Origin: Burkholderiales bacterium
Lineage (GTDB): Bacteria; Pseudomonadota; Gammaproteobacteria; Burkholderiales; Burkholderiaceae_E
Length of the DNA: 56,836 nucleotides
Direction of reading: 5' to 3'
Assembly (NCBI GenBank): GCA_026399875.1
Contig: JAPLQF010000015.1
Span: forward strand, 1-56,836
Numbering within the stretch: the stretch's first letter is position 1; each line of letters begins with the position of its first letter. Of this stretch, positions 9,101-16,471 are shown piece after piece. The position numbers and the translations under genes were made by a program. The notes under the pieces were generated by a model. That model saw only the letters and a program-made list of their open reading frames with translations. It was not told the DNA's origin and ran no database searches.

Positions 9101-9417
9101 CGGCGCTGGCCGGTGACGCGGATGCGGCCGCCGTGTACGGCCTGCTAGGCCCGTTCGTAGCGAACCACCTGAGCGACTCCGAACAGGCGCGGGAGGCAGC
9201 GGCGGAGGGCGCCAAGGCCGTTTGGGACATCTTCCGGCGCAACCGCAAGGTGGGCTACTGGGACGATCTCGACGCCCAGCGCCGAACCATGAACGAGATC
9301 GACGACTACCTCTACGACGAGGTCAAGGGGGCTCGCGGTATCGCCCTGTCCACCGTCGAGATGGACGAGATCATCGACAAGACGATGCAGCTGGCGCGCC
9401 ACCGGATGTCTTCATGA
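6196..9417 (+). CDS. hsdR: type I restriction endonuclease subunit HsdR
   Basis: HsdR translocates DNA and cuts unmodified targets. The 1073-residue product has the PD-(D/E)xK nuclease core RPDVVLF...VIECKSP (about residues 153-175), Walker A TQGSGKS (about 338-344), a motif II that reads DETQ instead of the usual DExH (about 439), FTGTPL, motif V KLLTGFDAP and motif VI AIARVNR. A helical C-terminal domain, which contacts HsdM, follows. I chose the ATG at 6196 because it overlaps the previous stop as ATGA; a TTG at 6187 and an ATG at 6202 are alternatives. The odd motif II may lower ATPase efficiency or may be a tolerated variant. Confidence 0.94.
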   Translation: MIMDTFRFDEKYLSQIPALQVLVNLGYQYLTPAEAVVARGGKASNVLLEEILREQLKKLNRIQHKSGSYLFSEENVQSAIQRLKNVKYDGLLKTNEAVYDLLTLGVALEQSIEGDLKSFTLNYVDWRNPANNVYHVTAEFTVDRTRSIETCRPDVVLFVNGIPFAVIECKSPKVEVAQAISQTIRNQRDEYIPRLFTYVQTLLAVNKNEARYATTGTPAKFWSKWKEDVADAELAPLLERPLPESVKSSLFDLAFADLGVREEAAPYLVGRQVTEQDRALYALCRPERLLDMAWAYTVFDGGVRKIARYQQVFAIREVLARVKQADDSGKRRGGIVWHTQGSGKSLTMVMLARALALEPAIRNPRIVLVTDRVDLDKQLGNTFAACGLSPDRAESGRHLVELVSDGKAHIVTTLVHKFDKALAYKKFSDASPDVFVLVDETQRTQLGGYSARMRQMFPNACYIGFTGTPLLSREKSDVARFGGVIHTYAIDQAVADGAIVPLLYEGRMVELEQNQAAIDVWFDRHTQGLTDPQKVDLKKKFARAEMLNKAEQVIYMRAFDISEHYRQNWQGTGFKAQLVAPNKAAALRYKTFLDELGAVTSDVIISPPDQREGFDEVDADESTDAVVAFWQRMMKRYGSEEDYVKQIVNAFKFGDEPEILIVVDKLLTGFDAPRNTVLYLTRRLKDHSLLQAIARVNRLYEDDSGGRTKDFGYIIDYAGVLGDLDQALSTYSALDGFEEGDIKGALTSIHDETRALPQRHAELWDVFKTVKNRQDEEAFEQLLADEKLRGSFYERLSAYAKTLAIALSSERFITETPEQKLRAYKGDLKRFMNLKAAVKRRYAEVVDYRDFEPRIQKLLDTHISASEVMQLNAPVNIFDEAAFQKVVEEQVAGSEQSLGAKADMIAHATRRAITERLEQDPAFYEKFSALIQQAIDDYRAKRLSDQDYLHRVAEIKDAVVSRKGEDLPPALAGDADAAAVYGLLGPFVANHLSDSEQAREAAAEGAKAVWDIFRRNRKVGYWDDLDAQRRTMNEIDDYLYDEVKGARGIALSTVEMDEIIDKTMQLARHRMSS

Positions 9418-10124
9418 CCACCGTCGTCGGCACGGTGAGCTACGGAGGTGAAACGATCAGCTACGAGGTGCGCTTTGTCGAGGCGCGCCGAACTCTGGGT
9501 ATCGAGGTGCATCCCGATAGCCGCGTGATCGTGCGGGCGCCGCCCGGTTGCACAAGCGCGCTGATCGAGACGGGGGTGAAAAAGCGGGCGGCCTGGATCA
9601 GTCGCCAGCTGGCGGAGTTCGAGCAATATCGTCCGCGAACACCCGCAAGGCAGTATGTGAGCGGCGAATCGCATCTCTATCTGGGCCGACAGTACCGTTT
9701 GAAGGTGGAGACGAGTCAGGTGACTAGCGTGACGCTCACGCGTGGTCAGATTCGGGTGACCCTGCCGGGGGACATCGGACCCGAGCGGGTCAAGCGAGTG
9801 CTTCACCGTTGGTATCTGGACCGTGCCCGCGCGGTGTTCATCGAGGCGATTCAGGACGGAGTACAGGGGTTTCCGGGCATCGCCGCGCCGCGCCTGATCG
9901 TCCGCACGATGCAGTCCCGTTGGGGTAGCCTGTCCCGGGCGGGCACGATGACGTTGAACGTCAACCTCGTGCGGGCGCCGCGGCCCTGCATCGACTACGT
10001 CGTGGTTCATGAACTGTGTCACGCGCTCTACCGTGATCACGACGGCCGTTTCTACAAGCTGCTCGGGCGGGTGATGCCCGACTGGGAGGCGCGCAAGCGC
10101 CGCCTCGAAGCGGCGCTGCTGTAG
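9414..10124 (+). CDS. YgjP-like zinc metallopeptidase (DUF45/M48-like)
   Basis: The 236-residue protein belongs to the YgjP-like metallopeptidase group often found directly after hsdR. The zinc motif HELCH is at residues 199-203, preceded by the family's MQSRWGS box (about 168-174) and followed by the typical DHDGRFYKLLGRVMPDW segment. The N-terminal half is beta-rich, with an early segment RRTLGIEVHPDSRVIVRAP. The ATG at 9414 overlaps the hsdR stop. Its substrate is unknown; proteolytic control of HsdR, as ClpXP does in E. coli, is a speculative possibility. It is the last intact gene of the operon. Confidence 0.85.
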   Translation: MTTVVGTVSYGGETISYEVRFVEARRTLGIEVHPDSRVIVRAPPGCTSALIETGVKKRAAWISRQLAEFEQYRPRTPARQYVSGESHLYLGRQYRLKVETSQVTSVTLTRGQIRVTLPGDIGPERVKRVLHRWYLDRARAVFIEAIQDGVQGFPGIAAPRLIVRTMQSRWGSLSRAGTMTLNVNLVRAPRPCIDYVVVHELCHALYRDHDGRFYKLLGRVMPDWEARKRRLEAALL

Positions 10125-10140
10125 GGCGGCCCGCCACCAA

Positions 10141-10542
10141 GACCCGATGATCGCGCGGACCTTCTAGCGGCGCGGCATCATCGAGACCTGGGGCAGGGGA
10201 ACGCTGAAGATCGCCCGGCTGATTCAGTAGCGGGGACTCGAGCTGCCGGCAGTGGCGGTGCGCCAGGGCGCGGTGGTGATCACTTTCGTCCTGCCAGCGC
10301 CCGTGAAAACGCCCGAGAAAAGCCAGACGCAGGAGAAAATGCAGGAGAAAACGCGGGAGAAAACCTCTGCAGCTATCCTGCGCATGTTCGGCGAGCAGCC
10401 CGAGATGAGTATTGCGGAGCTGGCCGAGCGACTGGGTAAGGTGCCGAGCACCATCGAGCGCGCCATCCGGAAGCTTCGCGAGTCCGGCCGCCTGCAGCGC
10501 ATCGGCCCCGACAAGGGTGGCCGCTGGGAGTTGATCGAGTAG
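10141..10542 (+). pseudogene. C-terminal remnant of an AlbA/RecG-like ATP-binding protein
   Basis: One frame reads MIARTF-stop-RRGIIETWGRGTLKIARLIQ-stop-RGLELPAVAV and then an open 96-residue stretch ending in a winged-helix segment (AELAERLGKVPSTIERAIRKLRESG). This matches the C-terminal part of the AlbA/RecG-like ATP-binding transcription regulators that often sit in type I RM operons. In-frame stops at 10165 and 10228 show decay. A run of PEKSQTQEKMQEKTREK repeats lies between the halves. No N-terminal domain is present. It follows the metallopeptidase by 16 bp. Confidence 0.65.
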
Positions 10543-10689
10543 CGGTCCGACAAATCTACCGTCGACCAAGCTGCACTGGCCTGGCTGGAGGGTACCGCAT
10601 GGCAGGTGCGCAACGGCGCGGAGATAGCCCCGGTCGAGCCGGCCGCCGAGCGCGTTGATGATGGGCGGTCCGCTCTGGACCAGTACCTA
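10543..10689 (+). pseudogene. N-terminal scrap of a second HsdR
   Basis: Immediately after the stop at 10542, and in the same frame, the sequence reads STVDQAALAWLEGTAWQV and continues NGAEIAPVEPAAERVDD...ALDQYL. This strongly resembles the beginning of SNF2-type HsdR proteins (QAALAWLE, then G-x-EIAPGEPAAER). It ends where the IS element is inserted, and no HsdR sequence continues on the far side of the element. It therefore points to a lost second type I system next to the intact one. Confidence 0.6.
10684..10689 (+). repeat. left target duplication of the IS element
   Basis: The hexamer TACCTA directly precedes the left end of the IS and recurs directly after its right end at 12360-12365. 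It is longer than the 2-4 bp usual for many IS5-family elements, so part of it may be coincidence. Confidence 0.5.
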
Positions 10690-12359
10690 GTCGGCCCTGC
10701 GAAATTCATCCAGCCGCCCCGACCATGTGTTGACGGCCACCCAAGACGGGCCTCCTAACAGGCCGCGCGAACTGGTCTTCGGGGCTCATTGCTTGTCTGA
10801 TGGCCGCATAGCGCCCGCCCAGCGCCATTTGCAGCCACGACCACAGCCTGAAGAGGACAAAAACAAACGCCTTGGCGGCCTTGGCCGCCTGCTGGGCGAT
10901 GGCGCGCATCAGCCAGCGGATGTTGAACCCCGCCGCGCACAGCACCGCGTGCAGCGCGTCGCCTTCAGTCCCCTTCAACCAGCAGCGGTCCATCCGGTGG
11001 TCGGCCTTGAGATGACCGATGGTCGGCTCGACGGCCTGACGTCGTCTCAGCCAGGTCTTGTGCTTGGCGGTGAGCCTCTTGGCCTTGCCGCGGTGGATGA
11101 CCTGTACGGCTGGAACGTCTTCGTCGACGCCGCGGTAGCCCATGTCCACCACGGCCGTGGTGGGCTTGACGCCGATGTTCTCCAGCAGCGTGCTGGTCTG
11201 CTCGATCTGGGCGGCCAGGGTGTGCCCGTCGTACGGGTTGCCGGGGAAGGTTCTTGCGCCCACCACCAACCCTTTGCGGTGCGTGACGGCGATGCTGGCC
11301 TTGACGCCGAACTCGTAGGGCTTGCGGGCCTTGCCTTTACCGATGCACTCCGCCTCGGGGGCGTGCATCGCGTACAGCTTGTTCTTGTCCTTGGTCTTCT
11401 GAGTCCGGATACGCTCGGCGCGCTCCAGCCAGGTCATCAACTTGGTCTTGATGTCAGCAGCCAAGGTGGTCATCTGCTCCATCTTGCGGGTGACCTCGCG
11501 GATCAGCACTCCCAGGATGGTGCGCTGGCGCTTGACCATGGTCTTCAGTCGCTTGAACTGCTTGGCGTGGGCGTAGCCGCCGGCGCGCCGGCGCAGCGTC
11601 TTGCCCTCGCGCTCGTAGGTCATCTTCAGCGCGATGCCCGCGCGCTGCGCGTGGCGCACGACAAGCCGGCGCGCCACATCCAGCAGCCGCGAGTCGGTCG
11701 GGTGGGCAATCGCCTTCTCCTGCACCGTGGTGTCCACGATCACGCGCTCGAACTCGGTCTTGTTCACCGCCTTGATGGCCACGGCCGTCTCGATGGTGGT
11801 CTTGAGCAGTTGCTCCACGCCGGCCTCACCCAGGATCTTGCGAAAGCGGCTGATCTGCGCAGGGTCGCACGGCAGCTTGGTCGAGTAGTACTCCAGCCCG
11901 GAGAAGAGTTGCCAGACGACGTTCTCGCTCCAGCGCTGCACGAGCGACTCGTCGCTCTCGTTGAAGGCGTGCTTGAGGTACAGCAGCGAGACCATCAGCC
12001 GAATGGGCAACCGCGGCCGGCCCGCAGCACTGACGCCCGCGCCGGCCACCGACAGCGTCGGGCCGAACATGTCGGCGCCTTCCACCGTGCGGCCCTTGCG
12101 GTCCTTGTGTGCCAAGGCCGGCGCCAGCGCGGCCTCAATCTGCGGCCACAGCATACGGCTGGCGAGAACTACCAGCGGGTGACGGGGATCAACCATGCCG
12201 TCCAAACGCGCGCGGAAGAAGTCGTCAGTGGCCATCTCTTCAGCTCCAAAACTCTCAGGAATTGAACGCCATTGGATATCTTCTCGAGAGTTTTGACTAT
12301 CCGGAAACACCCTGAAAGATCAATTAAAACAAGGACTTACGGTGTTTTGCAGGGCCGAC
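10690..12359 (-). mobile_element. complete IS5-family insertion sequence, 1670 bp
   Basis: The element is bounded by perfect inverted ends: GTCGGCCCTGC at 10690-10700 and its complement GCAGGGCCGAC at 12349-12359. Matching continues with one mismatch into AAA. The flanks repeat TACCTA. It encodes one transposase on the minus strand with no frameshift, so it looks intact and fairly recent. It interrupts or abuts the second hsdR remnant. Confidence 0.75.
10706..12235 (-). CDS. IS5-family DDE transposase (IS1478-like)
   Basis: This 509-residue transposase resembles the IS1478 branch of the IS5 family: VIVDTTVQ (first D), VVDMGYRG (second D) and RRQAVEPTIGHLKADHRM (the E). Other shared blocks are YAHAKQFKR, HAPEAECIGKGKA and PYEFGVKASIAVTH. 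The N-terminal part has the WPQIEAAL and RLPIRLMVSLLYLKHAFNESDE segments expected of the family. I chose the start at 12235 (MATDDFF); the frame is open upstream to 12310, so translation could begin earlier. The stop lies 16 bases inside the left end of the element. Confidence 0.9.
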   Translation of the reverse strand: MATDDFFRARLDGMVDPRHPLVVLASRMLWPQIEAALAPALAHKDRKGRTVEGADMFGPTLSVAGAGVSAAGRPRLPIRLMVSLLYLKHAFNESDESLVQRWSENVVWQLFSGLEYYSTKLPCDPAQISRFRKILGEAGVEQLLKTTIETAVAIKAVNKTEFERVIVDTTVQEKAIAHPTDSRLLDVARRLVVRHAQRAGIALKMTYEREGKTLRRRAGGYAHAKQFKRLKTMVKRQRTILGVLIREVTRKMEQMTTLAADIKTKLMTWLERAERIRTQKTKDKNKLYAMHAPEAECIGKGKARKPYEFGVKASIAVTHRKGLVVGARTFPGNPYDGHTLAAQIEQTSTLLENIGVKPTTAVVDMGYRGVDEDVPAVQVIHRGKAKRLTAKHKTWLRRRQAVEPTIGHLKADHRMDRCWLKGTEGDALHAVLCAAGFNIRWLMRAIAQQAAKAAKAFVFVLFRLWSWLQMALGGRYAAIRQAMSPEDQFARPVRRPVLGGRQHMVGAAG

Positions 12360-12365
12360 TACCTA
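12360..12365 (+). repeat. right target duplication of the IS element
   Basis: TACCTA, identical to 10684-10689, directly follows the right inverted end. Confidence 0.5.
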
Positions 12366-12622
12366 CACGTTGGTGTCGTTCATTCAGGTAAGTGTTTCTG
12401 TCCGTCCCGATCGCCTGAGCGAATCGGGAACCACTGCGGACGCGGGACACCACTCCCGCTCTTGTGCCGACTTCCTCCTTCCTGGCCAGCCCGGCACGGC
12501 CTGGGCCTCGGTGACGCTCGCTGTGCCGAGTCGGCACACCGATCGAGCCCCTGCCGCGTGAGCGGCGCCCCGGGGCTCTGGGGGTTGCGCCAGGTCGATC
12601 AGACCGCTGGGCGCTTGCATGA

Positions 12623-12650
12623 CGAATCCCGCTTGTCGAATCCCGCTTGT
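12623..12650 (+). repeat. two tandem 14-bp direct repeats
   Basis: CGAATCCCGCTTGT occurs twice head to tail (12623-12636 and 12637-12650). A repeat of this kind can be a protein-binding iteron or a slippage product; two copies do not decide between them. Confidence 0.7.
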
Positions 12651-12763
12651 GGCGGGGTCATCAGGAACAGCTCGCCGGGGATTCCGGCTGCGGCGGGGAG
12701 CCCGTCACTCGGGTCCGTCACTTGCGCCTGCACCCGGCAATCGCTTGCTGGGCGCGGCTTTGG

Positions 12764-12804
12764 GCGCGTCGTCACTACCGGTGCGGCGCGTAGTGACGAC
12801 GCGC
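12764..12804. repeat. perfect 14-bp inverted repeat, 13-nt loop
   Basis: GCGCGTCGTCACTA (12764-12777) is exactly complementary to TAGTGACGACGCGC (12791-12804). There is no T-run after either arm, so it is not a typical intrinsic terminator. A binding site or a structured replication or recombination site is more likely. Confidence 0.75.
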
Positions 12805-13163
12805 ATCGCTGGCGCAGCGGCTGGCCGCTGAAGGGTTGCCGCAGCCTGCCGATGGGCTCGGTGGCTGGCGCAGGGGTCGACGCTCGGGAGACTTGCCGGC
12901 TCGGGGTGCCCTGACTTCGGGCGGGCGATGCTTGACGCGCATCAGGCGGGCTGACGCAGCCAGCGGAGATTCAGTCCCTCGACAGTAGCGCTGACCGGCG
13001 CCCGTCACCACGTGCAATCAGGCCCTGCGCCGAAATCCGAATCGAGCAGTCAGCGGCGGTCGTCGTCGGCACTATGGCCAGCACGGACCGCCGACTCCCG
13101 GCTGCATTCGCAGCCGTGCCCGGCGTTCCGCTACCTGTCATCGCTCATCAGGAGACGACCACC

Positions 13164-13391
13164 ATGCATCCCAAGCCCTCGAACGAACCCACCCTGCTTC
13201 GCCGCCCGCAGGTGCAGCAGCGCACCGGGCTCTCGCGTACCACCCTCTACGAGTACATCAAGGACGGCGAGTTTCCCGCGCCCGTGCGCCTCGGCGCGCG
13301 AGCGGTGGGCTGGCTCGAATCCGAGGTGAGCGACTGGATCCACGCGCGGGTCAAGCTGACCCGCCAGGGCGGCGCGAACGCTGCCCGCTGA
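13164..13391 (+). CDS. AlpA-family helix-turn-helix regulator
   Basis: This 75-residue protein matches the AlpA/phage regulatory family: LLRRPQVQQRTGLSRTTLYE is the helix-turn-helix, followed by YIKDGEFPAPVRLGARAVGW and a W-containing end LESEVSDWIHARV. AlpA proteins act as excision or integrase regulators in P4-like elements. I chose the ATG at 13164 over the longer frame because GGAG lies 10 bases upstream and AlpA proteins begin near this point. The next gene starts on the base after the stop. Confidence 0.88.
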   Translation: MHPKPSNEPTLLRRPQVQQRTGLSRTTLYEYIKDGEFPAPVRLGARAVGWLESEVSDWIHARVKLTRQGGANAAR

Positions 13392-15914
13392 GTGCCCGTG
13401 CAGACGATCGTTTCCGCAGCGGCGACGGCCATGTCGTGCGTTCCGCCCTTCAGCGTCGGCCAGGTGCTCGATCAGTTCCGGGCCGCGCTGATCGCGCGCG
13501 ACATCATCCCGCCCGATCCCATCGTAGCCGATGGCCGCCTGCATCGGTGCCATGCCGCCGGCCGGAACGGTCGGGGCGACGCCGCCTATGTGCTGCACCT
13601 GGACGGGCTGCCGGCAGGCGGCTTCGAAAATCATCGCGACGGGCGCGACTGGGAGACATGGCGCTTCGATCTCGGGCGAACACCCACCGCCGCCGAGCGC
13701 GAGACCTTCGCTCGCGTCACCCAGGCCGCACGGATCAGACGTGACGAAGATACGCGGCAACATCAGGACGAAGTTCGCCGTCAGGCTGATCGCATCTGGG
13801 CCCTCGCCCGGCCGGCGCCGGACACGCACCCCTATCTGGCGTGCAAGGGCGTTGCCGCACAGGGGCTGCGCCTCTACAAGGGCGCACTGGTGGTGCCGGT
13901 GCGCGACCTCGCCGGCACGCTGCAGGGTCTGCAGTTCATCAGTCCGGGCGGCGTGAAGCGCTTCCTCAAGGGCGGGCGCGTGCGGGGCCTGTGCGCCTGG
14001 CTTGGTGATCTGCCGTCGCCGGACGGCGAGGAGCAATCCACGCTGCTGGTCGCCGAGGGCGTGGCCACTGCCGCCAGCCTGCGCGAGGCCTCGGGCCACA
14101 CCGTGGTCATCGCCTTTCACGCCGGCAACCTCGGCGCAGTCGCCGCCACGCTCCGCGCTCGGTACCACGGAGCCCGCATCGTGGTGTGCGCGGACGACGA
14201 CCATCTCACGCCCGGCAACCCGGGCCGCACGCATGCCATCAAGGCGGCACGCACCGTCGGCGGTGCGGTCGCAGTACCGGACTTTGGTGACGACCGGCCT
14301 GCGGACGCCACCGACTTCAACGACCTGGCGAGGCTGCGCGGTCTGCCAGCAGTGCTGTCAGCGATCGAGGCGGCGGCAAGCACTCCGCAGAAGGTTGCGC
14401 GCGATAGCGACTCCAACGCAGCGCAGTCCGCCTGGCCAGACCCGGAACCCCTGACCGCGCCGATCGAATCACGGCCATATCCGGTCGACGCGCTGCCGCC
14501 ATTGCTGCGCGACGCCGTGATTGAAGCGCAGGCGTTCGTGCAGTCGCCCGCCGCGCTGGTGGCCTGCTCGGCACTGTCGGCGCTGTCCATCGCGGCCCAG
14601 GGCATCGTCAATGTGCGCCGCGACCCTCAGCTCGCCGGTCCGGTGTCGCTGTACCTGCTGTCGGTGGCCGAATCGGGCGAGCGCAAGACCACGTGCGACC
14701 GGATCTTCGGCGCCGCGCTGCGCGACTGGGAGCGCGATCGCGCGCTCGGCTGCGCGGCGGAACTCGCCGAGTACGAGACGGCTACCGCCTCCTACGAGGC
14801 CAAGAAGGCGGGGCTGCTCGAATCCATCAAGCGCAAGCGCCGCGATGCGCAGGACACCGCCGACGACGATCGCGCGCTGGTGGACCTGAGGGCTACGGCA
14901 CCGACGCCGGTGAGCGTGCCCCGGCTGCTCTACGCCGACGCCACGCCCGAGGCGCTGGCCCATGCACTAGCCACCGGGTGGCCGAGTGCGGCTGTGCTGT
15001 CGGCCGAGGCCGGCTCTGTCTTCGGCGCGCACGGCATGGGCTACGAGACCATCCTGCGCAACCTCGCGCTGCTCAATGTGCTGTGGGACGGCGGCGAGTT
15101 TCCCGTGGACCGCCGCAGCAAGCCCTCGTTTCGTCTGCGCGACCGCAGGCTCACCTTCGGCGTGATGGTCCAGCCCGAGGCGCTGCGCGGGTTCATCGAG
15201 CGCGCGGGTGCGCTGCCCCGGGGCAGCGGCTTCATCGCCCGCTTCCTGATCGCCTGGCCCGCCAGCACGCAGGGCCATCGCCCGTATCGACGCGCGCCGC
15301 AGACCATGCCTGCCGTCGATGTCTTCAACGCCCGCGTACGGGCATTGCTCGACACGCCGTTGATCACCGACGCCCAGGGCGGACTCGCGCCGACGATGCT
15401 GGATCTGTCGGCCGCCGCGCACGCCGCTTGGGTGCAGGCACATGACCACATCGAGAGTCAGCTCGGCGGTGCCGGTCACTACGCCAGCATTCGCGATGTC
15501 GCCGCGAAGGCGGCCGAGAACATCGCGCGCCTCGCCGCGCTGCTTCATGTGCTCGATCATGGTCCGGCGGGCCAGATCGAAGAGCGCTGCGTCGAGAGCG
15601 CCAGCCGCATCATCGACTGGCACCTGCATGAGGCCCGCCGGCTGCTGGCCGATCTCGATGCGCCGCCCGAGCTGTCTGCTGCCATCCGCTTCGACGCCTG
15701 GCTGCGCGACGAGGCTTTGCGAACCGGCGACCTGCGCATCGCCTCGGCCCGCATCTACCAGTACGGCCCGGGATGCGTGCGCGACAGCAAGGCCCTCAAG
15801 GCTGCGCTCGCCCTGCTCGACGAACGCGGCCGTGCGCGGGTGGAGCAGGAGGGCCGACACCGGTTCGTGGTGGTGAACCCGGCGCTGCTCGCTGGCTTGC
15901 CCGCTGGGGCATGA
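13392..15914 (+). CDS. Toprim/DUF3987 replication-type protein
   Basis: This 840-residue protein combines an N-terminal primase-like region with a Toprim domain (LLVAEGVATAASL near residue 218 and VVCADDDH near 265) and a C-terminal DUF3987 domain. The DUF3987 part carries a P-loop-like SGERKTT near 430. Proteins of this layout are thought to start replication of small integrative elements. It directly follows the AlpA gene. The first codon is a GTG at 13392; an ATG at 13431 is an alternative start. Its last codons lie within the left copy of a 24-bp direct repeat. A partner integrase is not adjacent; the truncated one at the left edge may serve. Confidence 0.82.
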   Translation: MPVQTIVSAAATAMSCVPPFSVGQVLDQFRAALIARDIIPPDPIVADGRLHRCHAAGRNGRGDAAYVLHLDGLPAGGFENHRDGRDWETWRFDLGRTPTAAERETFARVTQAARIRRDEDTRQHQDEVRRQADRIWALARPAPDTHPYLACKGVAAQGLRLYKGALVVPVRDLAGTLQGLQFISPGGVKRFLKGGRVRGLCAWLGDLPSPDGEEQSTLLVAEGVATAASLREASGHTVVIAFHAGNLGAVAATLRARYHGARIVVCADDDHLTPGNPGRTHAIKAARTVGGAVAVPDFGDDRPADATDFNDLARLRGLPAVLSAIEAAASTPQKVARDSDSNAAQSAWPDPEPLTAPIESRPYPVDALPPLLRDAVIEAQAFVQSPAALVACSALSALSIAAQGIVNVRRDPQLAGPVSLYLLSVAESGERKTTCDRIFGAALRDWERDRALGCAAELAEYETATASYEAKKAGLLESIKRKRRDAQDTADDDRALVDLRATAPTPVSVPRLLYADATPEALAHALATGWPSAAVLSAEAGSVFGAHGMGYETILRNLALLNVLWDGGEFPVDRRSKPSFRLRDRRLTFGVMVQPEALRGFIERAGALPRGSGFIARFLIAWPASTQGHRPYRRAPQTMPAVDVFNARVRALLDTPLITDAQGGLAPTMLDLSAAAHAAWVQAHDHIESQLGGAGHYASIRDVAAKAAENIARLAALLHVLDHGPAGQIEERCVESASRIIDWHLHEARRLLADLDAPPELSAAIRFDAWLRDEALRTGDLRIASARIYQYGPGCVRDSKALKAALALLDERGRARVEQEGRHRFVVVNPALLAGLPAGA

Positions 15915-15922
15915 CCCCGGGT
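15899..15922 (+). repeat. 24-bp direct repeat, copy 1
   Basis: This copy matches 16422-16445 with a single mismatch, including 19 identical bases (CTGGGGCATGACCCCGGGT at 15904). It covers the stop codon of the DUF3987 gene. The two copies are 523 bp apart and bracket the ParDE module. Confidence 0.8.
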
Positions 15923-16023
15923 CGTCAGCAGGGGATGCCTGCTCGCGATCGCGCGCTAGAAGTGTCCATCATTGATATTTCCTGACATAATCGACGACGA
16001 CTCCATCGAACGGCACGAACCCC

Positions 16024-16290
16024 ATGGGAATGAACGTCAACCTGACTCCTCAGTTGGAGGAACTCGTTCGCTCGAAGGTGGCCTCCGGCCTCTATACCTC
16101 GGCAAGCGAGGTCGTTCGCGAGGCGTTGCGCCTGATGGAAGAACAGGACCGCCTCCGGGAGGCGAGGCTTGAGCAGTTGCGCAGCGATGTGCGTCAGGGG
16201 CTGGCTAGCGGACCCAGCGAGTCCTGGGATGCCGAGGTGCTCAAGAGCACGGCGCGTGCTCGGCGTGCGATCCGCCCGGGGAAAGTCTGA
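16024..16290 (+). CDS. parD: ParD-family antitoxin
   Basis: The 88-residue protein is a typical ParD: the ribbon-helix-helix start NVNLTPQLEELVRSKVASG, then LYTSASEVVREALRLMEE and a disordered toxin-binding tail. Such antitoxins bind their own promoter and neutralise ParE, a gyrase poison. The ATG at 16024 or that at 16030 may be used. The parE reading frame begins on the next base but is broken, so this antitoxin is probably an orphan. Confidence 0.9.
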   Translation: MGMNVNLTPQLEELVRSKVASGLYTSASEVVREALRLMEEQDRLREARLEQLRSDVRQGLASGPSESWDAEVLKSTARARRAIRPGKV

Positions 16291-16437
16291 ATGCTGCGGG
16301 TCACGCGTCGACCTCTGGCGCAGACCGACATCCTCGACATCTGGGACTTCATCGCTGACGACAGCGTCGCCGCGGCCGACCGCTGGGTGGAGACTTCGAC
16401 GCGATGTTCAATCCGGAGTAGGCCCACTGGGGCATGA
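16291..16437 (+). pseudogene. parE: frameshifted parE toxin
   Basis: The frame begins MLRVTRRPLAQTDILDIWDFIA and continues DDSVAAADRWVE, a clear ParE/RelE-superfamily start. It then loses similarity. A family-like FDAMFNP continues in another frame from 16392 and meets a stop at 16421. The original frame runs to 16437. Only about 35 of roughly 95 codons survive, so no toxin can be made. Confidence 0.8.
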
Positions 16438-16445
16438 CCCCGGGT
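16422..16445 (+). repeat. 24-bp direct repeat, copy 2
   Basis: This is the second copy of the repeat at 15899-15922. It begins one base after the stop that closes the shifted parE frame, so the remaining ParDE cassette fills the interval almost exactly. Confidence 0.8.
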
Positions 16446-16471
16446 ACCGCTCGGTCGCGCGCCCCCGGGGG

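Larger units (their letters stand above)
12366..13163 (+). other. gene-free stretch before the AlpA/primase module
   Basis: I see no credible coding sequence here; the open frames are short and low in family-like features. It contains a small hairpin (TCCCGAT 12405-12411 with ATCGGGA 12423-12429), a tandem 14-bp repeat and a strong 14-bp hairpin, listed separately. A Shine-Dalgarno GGAG at 13151 serves the next gene. Its position ahead of a regulator and a replication protein suits a control or replication region, but that is inference. Confidence 0.6.

Noticed and set aside
10727..12265. A 512-codon open frame on the plus strand
   Set aside because: It is the antisense of the transposase; the product is low-complexity and matches no family, while the minus strand shows a full DDE transposase.
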